Shown: positions 57,179 through 64,000 of the stretch, in pieces
How positions within the stretch are numbered: the first letter of the stretch is position 1
How the letters are laid out: every line of letters starts with the position of its first letter
Assembly: GCA_001803235.1 (NCBI GenBank)
Contig: MHBL01000055.1
Coordinates: 18,913 to 82,912, forward strand
Direction: 5' to 3'
Source: Lentisphaerae bacterium RIFOXYA12_64_32
GTDB lineage: Bacteria; Verrucomicrobiota; Lentisphaeria; Oligosphaerales; YB12-FULL-65-16
DNA: 64,000 bases
Position numbers and translations under genes: made by a program
Notes under the pieces: model-generated
Told to the model about the DNA's origin: nothing
The model's database searches: none
Seen by the model: the letters and a program-made list of their open reading frames with translations, nothing else

Positions 57179-60100
57179 CTACCGGCCCGCCTTGTATCGG
57201 GCGAAGACTTCGCCGGCGGACATCGCCCGGCTGTAGATCGCGGCGTCACGCACGCAGCCGTTGAAGTAGCCGTAGGAGCCGAGCCAGCCGATACGCAGCG
57301 GTTCGGCGGTCTTGCGGACCTTGAGCTTCGCTTCCTTGCCGCCCCCCGCTTCGCGGCCGTTGAGAAAGACGCGCATCATGGCGCCGTCGTAGGTCGCGAC
57401 AACATGCGTCCACACACCGGGTGCCAGCGACATGTCGGTCGGGTTGTAGATGTTCCGGACACCGTCCTCGCCGTCCAGTTCGAACCAAGGCGTGAGGCCT
57501 GGCCGCAGGTGCAGGCTGTAGGCGCCGGTTGCCTCGTAGCCTTTCCCGAAGACGGCTGGGTACGAAACCTCCGACAGCTCGTACTTGACCCAGATCTCGA
57601 GCGTCAGTGGTCCGGTCAGGTTCAGCGCGTCCGCGTTGCCGAGTTCGACATGCTGGCCGCGCCGGTCGTCCAGGCGCACGACTGGCCGGCCCTTGTCGTC
57701 CACCCAACTCGCGCCGTTGGCCAGCGTGCCCTTGAGCCCGTTCGGCGACGCGTCGTTCGCCGCCGTGCCGGTGCCGTCGTTCAGACGCCAGAGCCCGACC
57801 AGGTCTTGGGTCGCCAGGGCGCTGAGGTCGGCCTCGGTCGGCACGCCGAACGGGATACTCCCGGCCGTGTCCAAGGTGAGTTCGCGCAGTCGCGTCGGGT
57901 CGCTGAACTCGGCGAAGGTCGGGATCCAGACCGGCTCGTCGCCGCGGTCCGGGGCGCGCCGCGCCAGGTTCAGGCAGAACGTGCCGCCGGACGCCACGCC
58001 GCCCGGCAACAGTTTTTCGAGCGGCAGTGCGAGGCTCACCGTCCATCGGTCTTTCCCGGCCACATCCGAGACGACCACGGCGCCGATGTCGCACGGGGTT
58101 GGCGCGGCACTGGCGTCGGCGCCGAACTCGCGACACGCGATCTTGCCCGTCGGGCCGACCGCGAGTTCGCGGTACGGTCGCTGGCGTTTGGCGGCCAGGG
58201 TCAGGGTCCAGCAGTCACCGGCGAGCACGTCATCGCTGCTCTTGAGCGTTTCCGGGGCAATCTTCTCCTCGAGTTGCACGTAGAGGTGCGTGTCGTCCGT
58301 CAGCAACCGCGCTTCGACGTTGCGCCGGGTGCGCTCGCCCATGTGCGAGCGCCAACCGAACAGCACCGCGGTCTCGTCCCGCACGAGCTTGGTCGCGTCG
58401 CCGTTCAGTGCGGTACCGCTCGCGAAGGGCACGCGTAGCGGTGCGCCGATGCCGCCGTATTTCGCCTTCGTATGTTCCATGTAGAGCTGCCGCCCGGCGA
58501 CCATGTAGTCCCAGGTGCTCTTCTCGAACAGCGCGACGCGCTGCTTCGCCGTCTCCGTCTTGGCTGAGTCCTTGGCCGCCTGCAGCAACTTGCCAAACGC
58601 CGCCATGCGCGGCTCGGTGCCGAGGTAGCCCCATGCGACCTCTTCGGTCTGGTGGTGGTGACCCTCAATGCTCCGGGACGCGACGGACTCCGGATAGTTG
58701 AGCGGGTTCGAGTAGGTCTCCTCGATGGCGAGGTAGAGCTGCTTCATCGGCGCAGCCGCGCTGCCGTACAGGCGTGTGAAGTATTCGTCCAGCAGCGCGT
58801 CCACGTCGCGGGCCGGATCGTCCATCAGCTTGTAGGTCAGGTACGCCTCGACCTCCTGGCCGTAACCGCAGTGGAACATGCCGCCGATGCCGCACTTCTG
58901 GAACAGCTTGAACTGTTCGCCGACGGCGTGCGCGAAGAACCCGGGGAAGCAGTGGAACTTGCCGTTGTTCGCGATCTCGACCGGGAAGGTGTAGTAAAGC
59001 CAGAGGTACAGCGGCCGCTGCTTCTCCTTCGCGACCCACTCGTTGAGCAGGTCGATCTCGTGCTCGTACGAGGCGCGGTCGAAGTTGAGACGGTTGCAGG
59101 CGAAACAGAACTGCACCAGCACGTTCGGTTCGAGCACGACGTGCTGCGGTCGCGCGGCATGCGTCATGTACGCGAGCGTCACGATCCACTTGTCGGGGTG
59201 CGTCTTCCGCACGTCCTTGGCCACCTCGTTGACGAAGCTGAAGAAGTAGTCGCTGTGGCCGCCATTCGAGAAGAACGGGTCGAAGGGCGGTGGCGGCGTG
59301 AGCAGTGCCTGGCACTGCGGGCACTTGCAGAACGCGGAGTTGTCCATCGGCTCGACGCAGAAGTAGTTGCCGGCCGCCACGGCGCCGGGCTTGGTGCCCT
59401 TGCCGTCGAAGAAGTCGCGCGCGTCCTGTGCCACCTGCTCGATCAGGCCGCGGCTGGCGTAGCACATCTGCGGGGGCTTGCCCTCGCAGCCCTTGGCGAA
59501 CCAGTCCGGCTTCTGCCCCTCGAAGAGCTTTGCCTTGGTGGGGTCGGCGCTCTGCTCCCAGAATCGGTCGTAGTAGCCGTAGAGCGAGTGGTTGCCGGGG
59601 CAGAGCTCGCCGCCGTCGCGCATGCGGAAGCGGAAAAGCTGCACCCAGCCGCGCTTGGCGAGCGTGTACTGGCCCTGGTCCTGGAAGCGCGCGTGCAGGT
59701 CGGGGAATGCTGTGGCCTCCCACTGCTTGAACCCGTCGCTCGCGCGTGGCCACAGCGCGGTGTACGCGTCGTAGTTCTCGCTGCTGTGGTACGAGGCGTA
59801 GCGGTAGCGGAAGAACGGCGCGCGCCGGATTTCCGTGCCCGTGACTGTCAGTGTCGGCGTCGATGGGCAGTCCATGCCGGTCTCGGTCGGGTTGAACCAG
59901 CGCACGTTGCAGGCGCGTTCGAGGAAGTCGTACGCCGCGTACATCGTGCCCTGCTCGTCCCAGATGCTCGGCCAGGTCCCGATCTCCGCTGGACTCGGCG
60001 TCGGGTTGTACTTGACCTCGCCCCGGTCGTCTTTGTCGCGCCCCATCAGCACGAGTGTGTCCGGGAGGAAGCGGACCAGATAGTCCTGCGACTTGAAGCT

Positions 60101-60415
60101 GGCGTTCGTCAGTCCCTGCGACACGGTGGCCGCGCTCTCGCCGACGAGCACCCGCGTCCCGGTCACGGCCGCGTCGTCGCGAACGATAGGGACCTCGGCG
60201 CCGGTGATCTTGCGGAAGTGCCACTGCAGCTCGTACGCGGCGAACTGCGCCGCGCGCGTCGCGTCCTTGGCAATGACGAGCGTCGCCACGGGCTGTCCGT
60301 CTCGGACCAGCACCAGGCTCGTCTCTGGTGCTGTCTGCGCCGGTGCGGCACTGCACATGGCCAGCGCGACCGTGGCACACAACCCCAGCGACGCGCGTTC
60401 AGCGGTGAGTCTCAT
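57179..60415 (-). CDS. Secreted DUF4838/LamG protein
   Basis: A 1078-residue secreted protein (SLGLCATVALAMCSAAPAQT). Order: GH20b/GH67N-like N-terminal domain (about 20-190: FAAYELQWHFRKITGAEVPI), DUF4838 region (about 200-640) with CKCPQC near 363 and YFFSFVNEVAKDVRKTHPDK near 388, a CBM9-like beta domain (about 690-840) and a C-terminal LamG (about 870-1075: GVWTHVVATYDGAMMRVFLNG). DUF4838 proteins are thought to be glycoside hydrolases related to alpha-glucuronidases. The start ATG at 60415 has GAGGAG upstream; the longer frame to 60505 crosses the promoter. A matching -35/-10 pair lies at 60489-60461. Confidence 0.87.
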   Translation of the reverse strand: MRLTAERASLGLCATVALAMCSAAPAQTAPETSLVLVRDGQPVATLVIAKDATRAAQFAAYELQWHFRKITGAEVPIVRDDAAVTGTRVLVGESAATVSQGLTNASFKSQDYLVRFLPDTLVLMGRDKDDRGEVKYNPTPSPAEIGTWPSIWDEQGTMYAAYDFLERACNVRWFNPTETGMDCPSTPTLTVTGTEIRRAPFFRYRYASYHSSENYDAYTALWPRASDGFKQWEATAFPDLHARFQDQGQYTLAKRGWVQLFRFRMRDGGELCPGNHSLYGYYDRFWEQSADPTKAKLFEGQKPDWFAKGCEGKPPQMCYASRGLIEQVAQDARDFFDGKGTKPGAVAAGNYFCVEPMDNSAFCKCPQCQALLTPPPPFDPFFSNGGHSDYFFSFVNEVAKDVRKTHPDKWIVTLAYMTHAARPQHVVLEPNVLVQFCFACNRLNFDRASYEHEIDLLNEWVAKEKQRPLYLWLYYTFPVEIANNGKFHCFPGFFAHAVGEQFKLFQKCGIGGMFHCGYGQEVEAYLTYKLMDDPARDVDALLDEYFTRLYGSAAAPMKQLYLAIEETYSNPLNYPESVASRSIEGHHHQTEEVAWGYLGTEPRMAAFGKLLQAAKDSAKTETAKQRVALFEKSTWDYMVAGRQLYMEHTKAKYGGIGAPLRVPFASGTALNGDATKLVRDETAVLFGWRSHMGERTRRNVEARLLTDDTHLYVQLEEKIAPETLKSSDDVLAGDCWTLTLAAKRQRPYRELAVGPTGKIACREFGADASAAPTPCDIGAVVVSDVAGKDRWTVSLALPLEKLLPGGVASGGTFCLNLARRAPDRGDEPVWIPTFAEFSDPTRLRELTLDTAGSIPFGVPTEADLSALATQDLVGLWRLNDGTGTAANDASPNGLKGTLANGASWVDDKGRPVVRLDDRRGQHVELGNADALNLTGPLTLEIWVKYELSEVSYPAVFGKGYEATGAYSLHLRPGLTPWFELDGEDGVRNIYNPTDMSLAPGVWTHVVATYDGAMMRVFLNGREAGGGKEAKLKVRKTAEPLRIGWLGSYGYFNGCVRDAAIYSRAMSAGEVFARYKAGR

Positions 60416-60460
60416 GTTGCGGTACTCCTCGGTTTCCCCGGTCTCAAGCAACCAATCAGG

Positions 60461-60489
60461 AAGGTAAACGGAGGTTGGGCTCCCGTCAA
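60461..60489 (-). promoter_or_regulatory. Sigma-70-like promoter for the DUF4838 gene
   Basis: On the minus strand TTGACG (60489-60484), a 17-bp spacer and TACCTT (60466-60461) give a plausible -35/-10. The expected start of transcription is about 40 bp from the start codon. Confidence 0.45.
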
Positions 60490-60517
60490 CCGCCAACCGG
60501 CGCACTGTCGAAAAACG

Positions 60518-60546
60518 TTGACTTCCGGCGGTCTGGGGCCTAACTT
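60518..60546 (+). promoter_or_regulatory. Sigma-70-like promoter for the SGNH gene at 60636
   Basis: TTGACT (60518-60523), a 17-bp spacer and TAACTT (60541-60546). It is divergent to the DUF4838 promoter, in the only divergent intergenic region of this part of the window. Confidence 0.4.
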
Positions 60547-60635
60547 AGAACTTCACGACTCGCCGCGATCTTGCGGGGGTTGACCACGGCAACTGCAGGT
60601 CCACTTGGTGTTACGCGCAAACGGAGTGTCTCGGC

Positions 60636-61973
60636 ATGGAGAGGTGGAGGACGCTGGTCCCGACGCTGAGTTGCCTGGCTGTCAGCGCAATGCTTGGGAG
60701 GGTCTATCTCCCAGGCAGTGTTCTGCTCCTTCTTGCCGGGGCTCTTCTCTTCTGTCGCGGCCTCGTGCTGGCCGGGAAGGCAGTGCAGGGGGCCACCTGC
60801 TCCGCCTGTCTCTGCATCTTCGGGTTATGGCTGCTACCCCTGTCTTCCGGGGTGTTGCTGTTTGGGCATCTGGCTCTCTGCTTTCTGCTGTTCGCTCTCC
60901 TGCTCCGCGGCCTTCTGCAACTTTCGGAGCGTGACCGAGAGAAGGTGGTTGTCGGCGGTTATCGGGTCGTAACCGTGGCGATTGCGGTGCTTGCCACGCT
61001 TGCCGTTGCGGAAGCGGCTCTGCGGATCGTGGACAAGTGCGTCCCGGCTGATAGCGGGGGCCTTTTCAGCAGGCTTCGGGCGATTCCTTCGGCATGGGCC
61101 TGGCGCCGCGCGCACGTGGAGGGAGCGGAACTGGCCTTTTACTGGCACGGTATTCTGCATGTGAATGACATCAACGGCATGCGGAGGACGGCGCCGTTTC
61201 AGCGGAAGCGGCCTGGTGTCTTTCGCATTGTCGTGGTGGGGGACTCCTTCACCTATGGCGAAGGAGTGGACGCGGAGAAGGCATACCCTGCGGTGCTGGA
61301 GCAGTTGCTGGGCGCGACGTGCAAGGTCGAGGTGTTGAACCTTGGCGTGCGTGGGTTGAGCCTGCCTCAGATTCGGAAACTCTTGCGCAACTACCTCGAC
61401 CTTCTGGACCCCGACTTGGTGGCATACGGCATTTGCCTGAACGACTTCTCGGTGGAGACTGCGCGTGACGAGGAACTCGTTCAGGTGCGGCCGCTGAGCG
61501 GTATCACGGACTTCTTCGGAACTCAGACGGTCGTATACCCCTTCCTGCTGAAGAAACTGGAGAACGCGGAATTGAGATTGCACTTGCAGAAGGACTTCTA
61601 CCAAGATGCGTTGGCCAGCTTCGATGCCGGGAAGCCGTCCTACGCGCAAGAGGCGGCGTTGCTCAACGCCATGGTCTTGGAGCGAGGGCTTCCGCCTGTC
61701 GTGGCGATGGTTCTGGAGCAGCGCCCCAAGTGTCACGGGGCAGGTTCTGACCTGGCCCTGGCAGTGGAGGACTTGATGGTCGCAGCGGGTATCACGGTGG
61801 TGCCGTGCCGAGCGTACTTCTCGAGGTGCGACGGGCAGGAAATGGTCGTCAGCGAGTGGGAACAGCACCCGAATGCGCAGGCTCATCGGGTTTTTGCAGA
61901 AGAGTTTGCGGGTGCTATCCGCGGCATGCGACAGTTGGAGCCTTTCCGATTGTCCCCGCCACAGCCCCTATGA
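60636..61973 (+). CDS. Membrane-anchored SGNH hydrolase 1
   Basis: A 445-residue protein with about five hydrophobic segments in its first 130 residues (for example LPGSVLLLLAGALLFC and GVLLFGHLALCFLLFALLL) followed by an SGNH/GDSL domain: VVVGDSFTYGEG with S204, LNLGVRG, GICLNDFS and a final E-x-x-H (EWEQHPNAQAH). Such proteins often add or remove acyl groups on exopolysaccharides, with the catalytic domain outside the cytoplasm; this role is inferred. GGAG precedes ATG 60636. A second SGNH gene follows after 225 bp. Confidence 0.86.
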   Translation: MERWRTLVPTLSCLAVSAMLGRVYLPGSVLLLLAGALLFCRGLVLAGKAVQGATCSACLCIFGLWLLPLSSGVLLFGHLALCFLLFALLLRGLLQLSERDREKVVVGGYRVVTVAIAVLATLAVAEAALRIVDKCVPADSGGLFSRLRAIPSAWAWRRAHVEGAELAFYWHGILHVNDINGMRRTAPFQRKRPGVFRIVVVGDSFTYGEGVDAEKAYPAVLEQLLGATCKVEVLNLGVRGLSLPQIRKLLRNYLDLLDPDLVAYGICLNDFSVETARDEELVQVRPLSGITDFFGTQTVVYPFLLKKLENAELRLHLQKDFYQDALASFDAGKPSYAQEAALLNAMVLERGLPPVVAMVLEQRPKCHGAGSDLALAVEDLMVAAGITVVPCRAYFSRCDGQEMVVSEWEQHPNAQAHRVFAEEFAGAIRGMRQLEPFRLSPPQPL

Positions 61974-62198
61974 TCTCCGGACGCCGGAGAGGAGACAACG
62001 CTTCGGGCGGGGCACTTGGTCGTGATCCGTTTCGCAGGAAAGGCAGAAGTCATTGACCATCCTCTCGGGCATCTCATATGCCGTATTCTCGTTGTCTGCG
62101 TTTTGACTCCCGGCGTGGGAACCGAGATTATGGCGGTGTGCGCCCGAAAGCCCTAGGGATACCGTCGCCTATAGCAGGGTGATCTTGCCATCCAAGCC

Positions 62199-63347
62199 AT
62201 GCAGAAGAACAGGACAGCATTCAAGTGTGCCGCGATTGGTATTTCGACGGTCGTTGCTGTCTGCCTGGGAAAAGCCGTCCTATGGGGCTATGTGCGGTGG
62301 GCAGAGAACGTCTGCCCCGACAGGCAGGTTGCTCCATACATCAAGAGGATGGCAGCCATTCATCAGACCCCGGAATACCGAGCCTTCAAAGAACTGCAGG
62401 AGGCCATCACCGAGAGCAGAGGCGCAAAGGTGCCAGATCAGGTTCAAGGCGTTGCCATGTCGAGTCTTCTGTATCGGACCGTGGTAATTCAAGGCGAGTC
62501 ATTTGGCTTGTACTACCCAAATATGGAGGTTCGGCAGTGCGCCGTCTGGACTGGCTTCAACTACCAGAAGTGGTATCTGCCCGTGGATGACCGAGCGTCC
62601 CGTGCCCTGGCAAGATGCCGGGTCGTGAAGGACGTGTGTTTCCGAGCGAACGAGTACGGCTTCAAAGGCACCGGACAGCCTCGGGACCCGGAAAAGCCGT
62701 CCATACTGTTCTGTGGAGACTCGTTCACGGAGGGCGTGTGGGTCCGACCGGAGGACACGTTTGTGGCGCGCTTCAATCGCAAGATGCAGCTCGATGGGTT
62801 TGAGGCGCAGGCGCTGAACTTGGGAATATCAGGCTACAGCGCACGAGAGTCCTGCTGTCTGATCCAGCAGTACTCTCGCCTCTTCAACGCAAGGATGGCT
62901 GTGCTGAATCTTTTCCCGAACGATGTGATCGATGATCACCCCGGAACTCAGCAGCCTTGGGACCCGGGGGACGGGTACGCTTGCATGTTCCACTACGTGA
63001 GCGGGTTCGTGCAACACTGCCTGGCCGAGGGGATCACGGTCGTTGTCTCGGCGATTCCGGACCGCTGCCAATTCTCCACCCGCAGTCAGGATTGGGTCTT
63101 CCAGGCCCGGATCCGAGCCTGGTGCAAGGAACATGACATCGTGTTTCTGGATCCCGGCGACTACTTCGACGGGAAAGGCGTTGCGCAAGTCTACTTCCAC
63201 TGGGATACCCACTTCTCGCCGGGCGGGCACAGGCACTATGCTGATTTCCTCTATGCTAGTCTGCGGGCGATGCTTGCGGTGCAATTCCCGTCTGCCGAGG
63301 TCCGGACATCGCCGCCCCGCCCCGATGTGCAGGTCCCCGCGCCTTGA
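62199..63347 (+). CDS. SGNH hydrolase 2
   Basis: A 382-residue protein with one N-terminal transmembrane or signal-anchor segment (AAIGISTVVAVCLGKAVLWG) and an SGNH domain: ILFCGDSFTEGVW with S175, LNLGISGYSARE, LNLFPNDV and the catalytic D-x-x-H in WDTHFSPGGH. It is similar in plan to the gene upstream but lacks the multi-pass region. No strong ribosome-binding site is seen before ATG 62199. It is probably an extracytoplasmic acyl-esterase or acetyltransferase-type enzyme acting on polysaccharide; substrate unknown. Confidence 0.85.
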   Translation: MQKNRTAFKCAAIGISTVVAVCLGKAVLWGYVRWAENVCPDRQVAPYIKRMAAIHQTPEYRAFKELQEAITESRGAKVPDQVQGVAMSSLLYRTVVIQGESFGLYYPNMEVRQCAVWTGFNYQKWYLPVDDRASRALARCRVVKDVCFRANEYGFKGTGQPRDPEKPSILFCGDSFTEGVWVRPEDTFVARFNRKMQLDGFEAQALNLGISGYSARESCCLIQQYSRLFNARMAVLNLFPNDVIDDHPGTQQPWDPGDGYACMFHYVSGFVQHCLAEGITVVVSAIPDRCQFSTRSQDWVFQARIRAWCKEHDIVFLDPGDYFDGKGVAQVYFHWDTHFSPGGHRHYADFLYASLRAMLAVQFPSAEVRTSPPRPDVQVPAP

Positions 63348-63559
63348 GAATCAAGTCCGGGTCTACAGGACCGGTGGCTCTGACTTTTCCCCTCGCGAGC
63401 CCCATCATTCCGACCTCGTTGCTCCCTTTTTCCCGGGTCAAAACGAAAGCCGCGGTTGCGCTTTTCCAATGCCAAGGGCAGAGTATCCCTGTTCGAAAGG
63501 AGCAAGTCGCTACGGCGAGCGTCCGACGCGTGATGCTCGCTCTCTGGGAGGGATACGGC

Positions 63560-63973
63560 ATGAGCTACCGCCTGAGACCCGATTCTATCTACCGCATGCC
63601 GACGCATTTCGGACCCAGCCTTGGGCCCCGGCAGGGCGAGGCCGGGCAACGCTACGCCTGCAAGGACACACCGAAAACAACGACGGTGTCCGTCAGCTTC
63701 CTCACGAACCGGGATCAGCTTGAGGCGCTTCTTCCCGAGGGCTTTGTAGTCGGTGACGAACCCGTCGTCACCGTGTCGGCATCCTACATGAAGGAGATCG
63801 AGTGGCTGGCCGGACGCGGCTACAATCTTCTTGGCGTCTCGTTTCCCGCAGTCTTCCAAGGGACACGGGACCGGGCCCGGGGCAAGGGGCAAGGGGGAGG
63901 GGGGCGGTGTTCAGGGACGCCTTCCCCGCGACACTCGACACCCGACACTCGTCCCACAAACCACGGAGTCTGA
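63560..63973 (+). pseudogene. Acetoacetate-decarboxylase-like protein, truncated by a heptamer array
   Basis: The frame starts with GGAGGG seven bases before ATG 63560 and encodes about 104 good residues of the acetoacetate decarboxylase superfamily (RMPTHFGPSLGPR, TVSVSFLTNRDQLEALLPEG, YNLLGVSFPAVFQGTRD). At the point where the family continues with its core strands and the catalytic Lys, the sequence becomes a 7-bp-periodic array and stops at 63971. The C-terminal half (about 130-150 residues) is absent from the frame, so the product should be inactive. The rest could lie beyond the window edge if this is an insertion. Confidence 0.7.
63879..63962. repeat. Heptanucleotide-periodic array with G-tracts (12 x 7 bp)
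   Basis: Sequential 7-mers: two GGGGCAA, GGGGGAG, GGGGGCG, GTGTTCA, then GCGACAC, TCGACAC, CCGACAC and TCGTCCC. Unit types overlap those at 10841-11102. The first four units (63879-63904) have four G-runs of at least four, a G-quadruplex-type motif on the plus strand. Confidence 0.8.
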
Positions 63974-64000
63974 ACCAACGATCAACAAACCGGAACAGGT

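Noticed and set aside
58652..60583. 643-codon plus-strand frame
   Set aside because: Antisense to the DUF4838 gene and crossing its promoter; no protein-like features.

Overview
The window looks like chromosome from a high-GC member of the PVC bacteria, most likely a Lentisphaeria/Victivallales-type or related Verrucomicrobiota or Planctomycetota lineage. This is inferred from gene content. There are three pseudopilin-like proteins with the [17 protein letters not shown] leader helix and an H-X9-DG C-terminal signature, very large secreted LamG/GH proteins, sulfatases, DUF3604 (PHP-like) proteins, a DUF4838 protein, and methyltransferase-like domains fused to PQQ propellers. I see no rRNA, tRNA, CRISPR array or transposase.

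Layout. 239-4065: sulfatase, pseudopilin 1, and a lipoprotein-like TIM-barrel protein. 4118-19300: a translationally coupled block with a giant double-barrel GH20 protein, a LamG protein and a GH20-like/CBM9-like protein, then an FAD oxidoreductase and a lower-GC paralogue of the GH20-like/CBM9 protein. 19657-23373: pseudopilin 2 and a GH20 enzyme. 23620-31549: DUF3604 protein, ADP-ribosylglycohydrolase, and a methyltransferase-like/PQQ fusion carrying a permuted LamG domain. 31798-34162: an internally deleted sulfatase and a second DUF3604 protein. 34325-46928: a small CBM-like protein, a large LamG protein, an HSL-type esterase, a 1488-residue LamG/TIM/malectin protein overlapping pseudopilin 3, and a third DUF3604 protein. 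47048-52144: a mixed accessory stretch with an orphan MNT nucleotidyltransferase whose partner is destroyed by a palindromic repeat, an SDR, a SEC-C protein, an internally deleted Eco57I-like R-M protein, and a DUF4143 ATPase remnant. 52317-60415: a second methyltransferase-like/PQQ fusion, a small toxin-antitoxin-like pair, and a DUF4838 protein. 60636-end: two SGNH hydrolases and a truncated acetoacetate-decarboxylase-like gene.

Together the genes look like a saccharolytic region. Secreted hexosaminidase-like, sulfatase and carbohydrate-binding proteins would attack an amino-sugar-containing, possibly sulfated glycan (for example mucin or a glycosaminoglycan). Cytoplasmic DUF3604, oxidoreductase and esterase proteins may act on the products. 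No SusC/SusD genes are present. Pseudopilins sit directly beside secreted enzymes in three places, which suggests a link to a type II secretion or pilus-like machinery.

The intergenic DNA is unusually rich in repeats: 114-150 bp palindromes, 7-bp-periodic arrays, an 8-bp array, a 34-bp dispersed repeat, and a 269-bp nested inverted repeat. Several of these abut or interrupt genes. Two genes also seem to have lost their middles in frame. This points to active repeat-driven remodelling, although assembly artefacts cannot be excluded from sequence alone.
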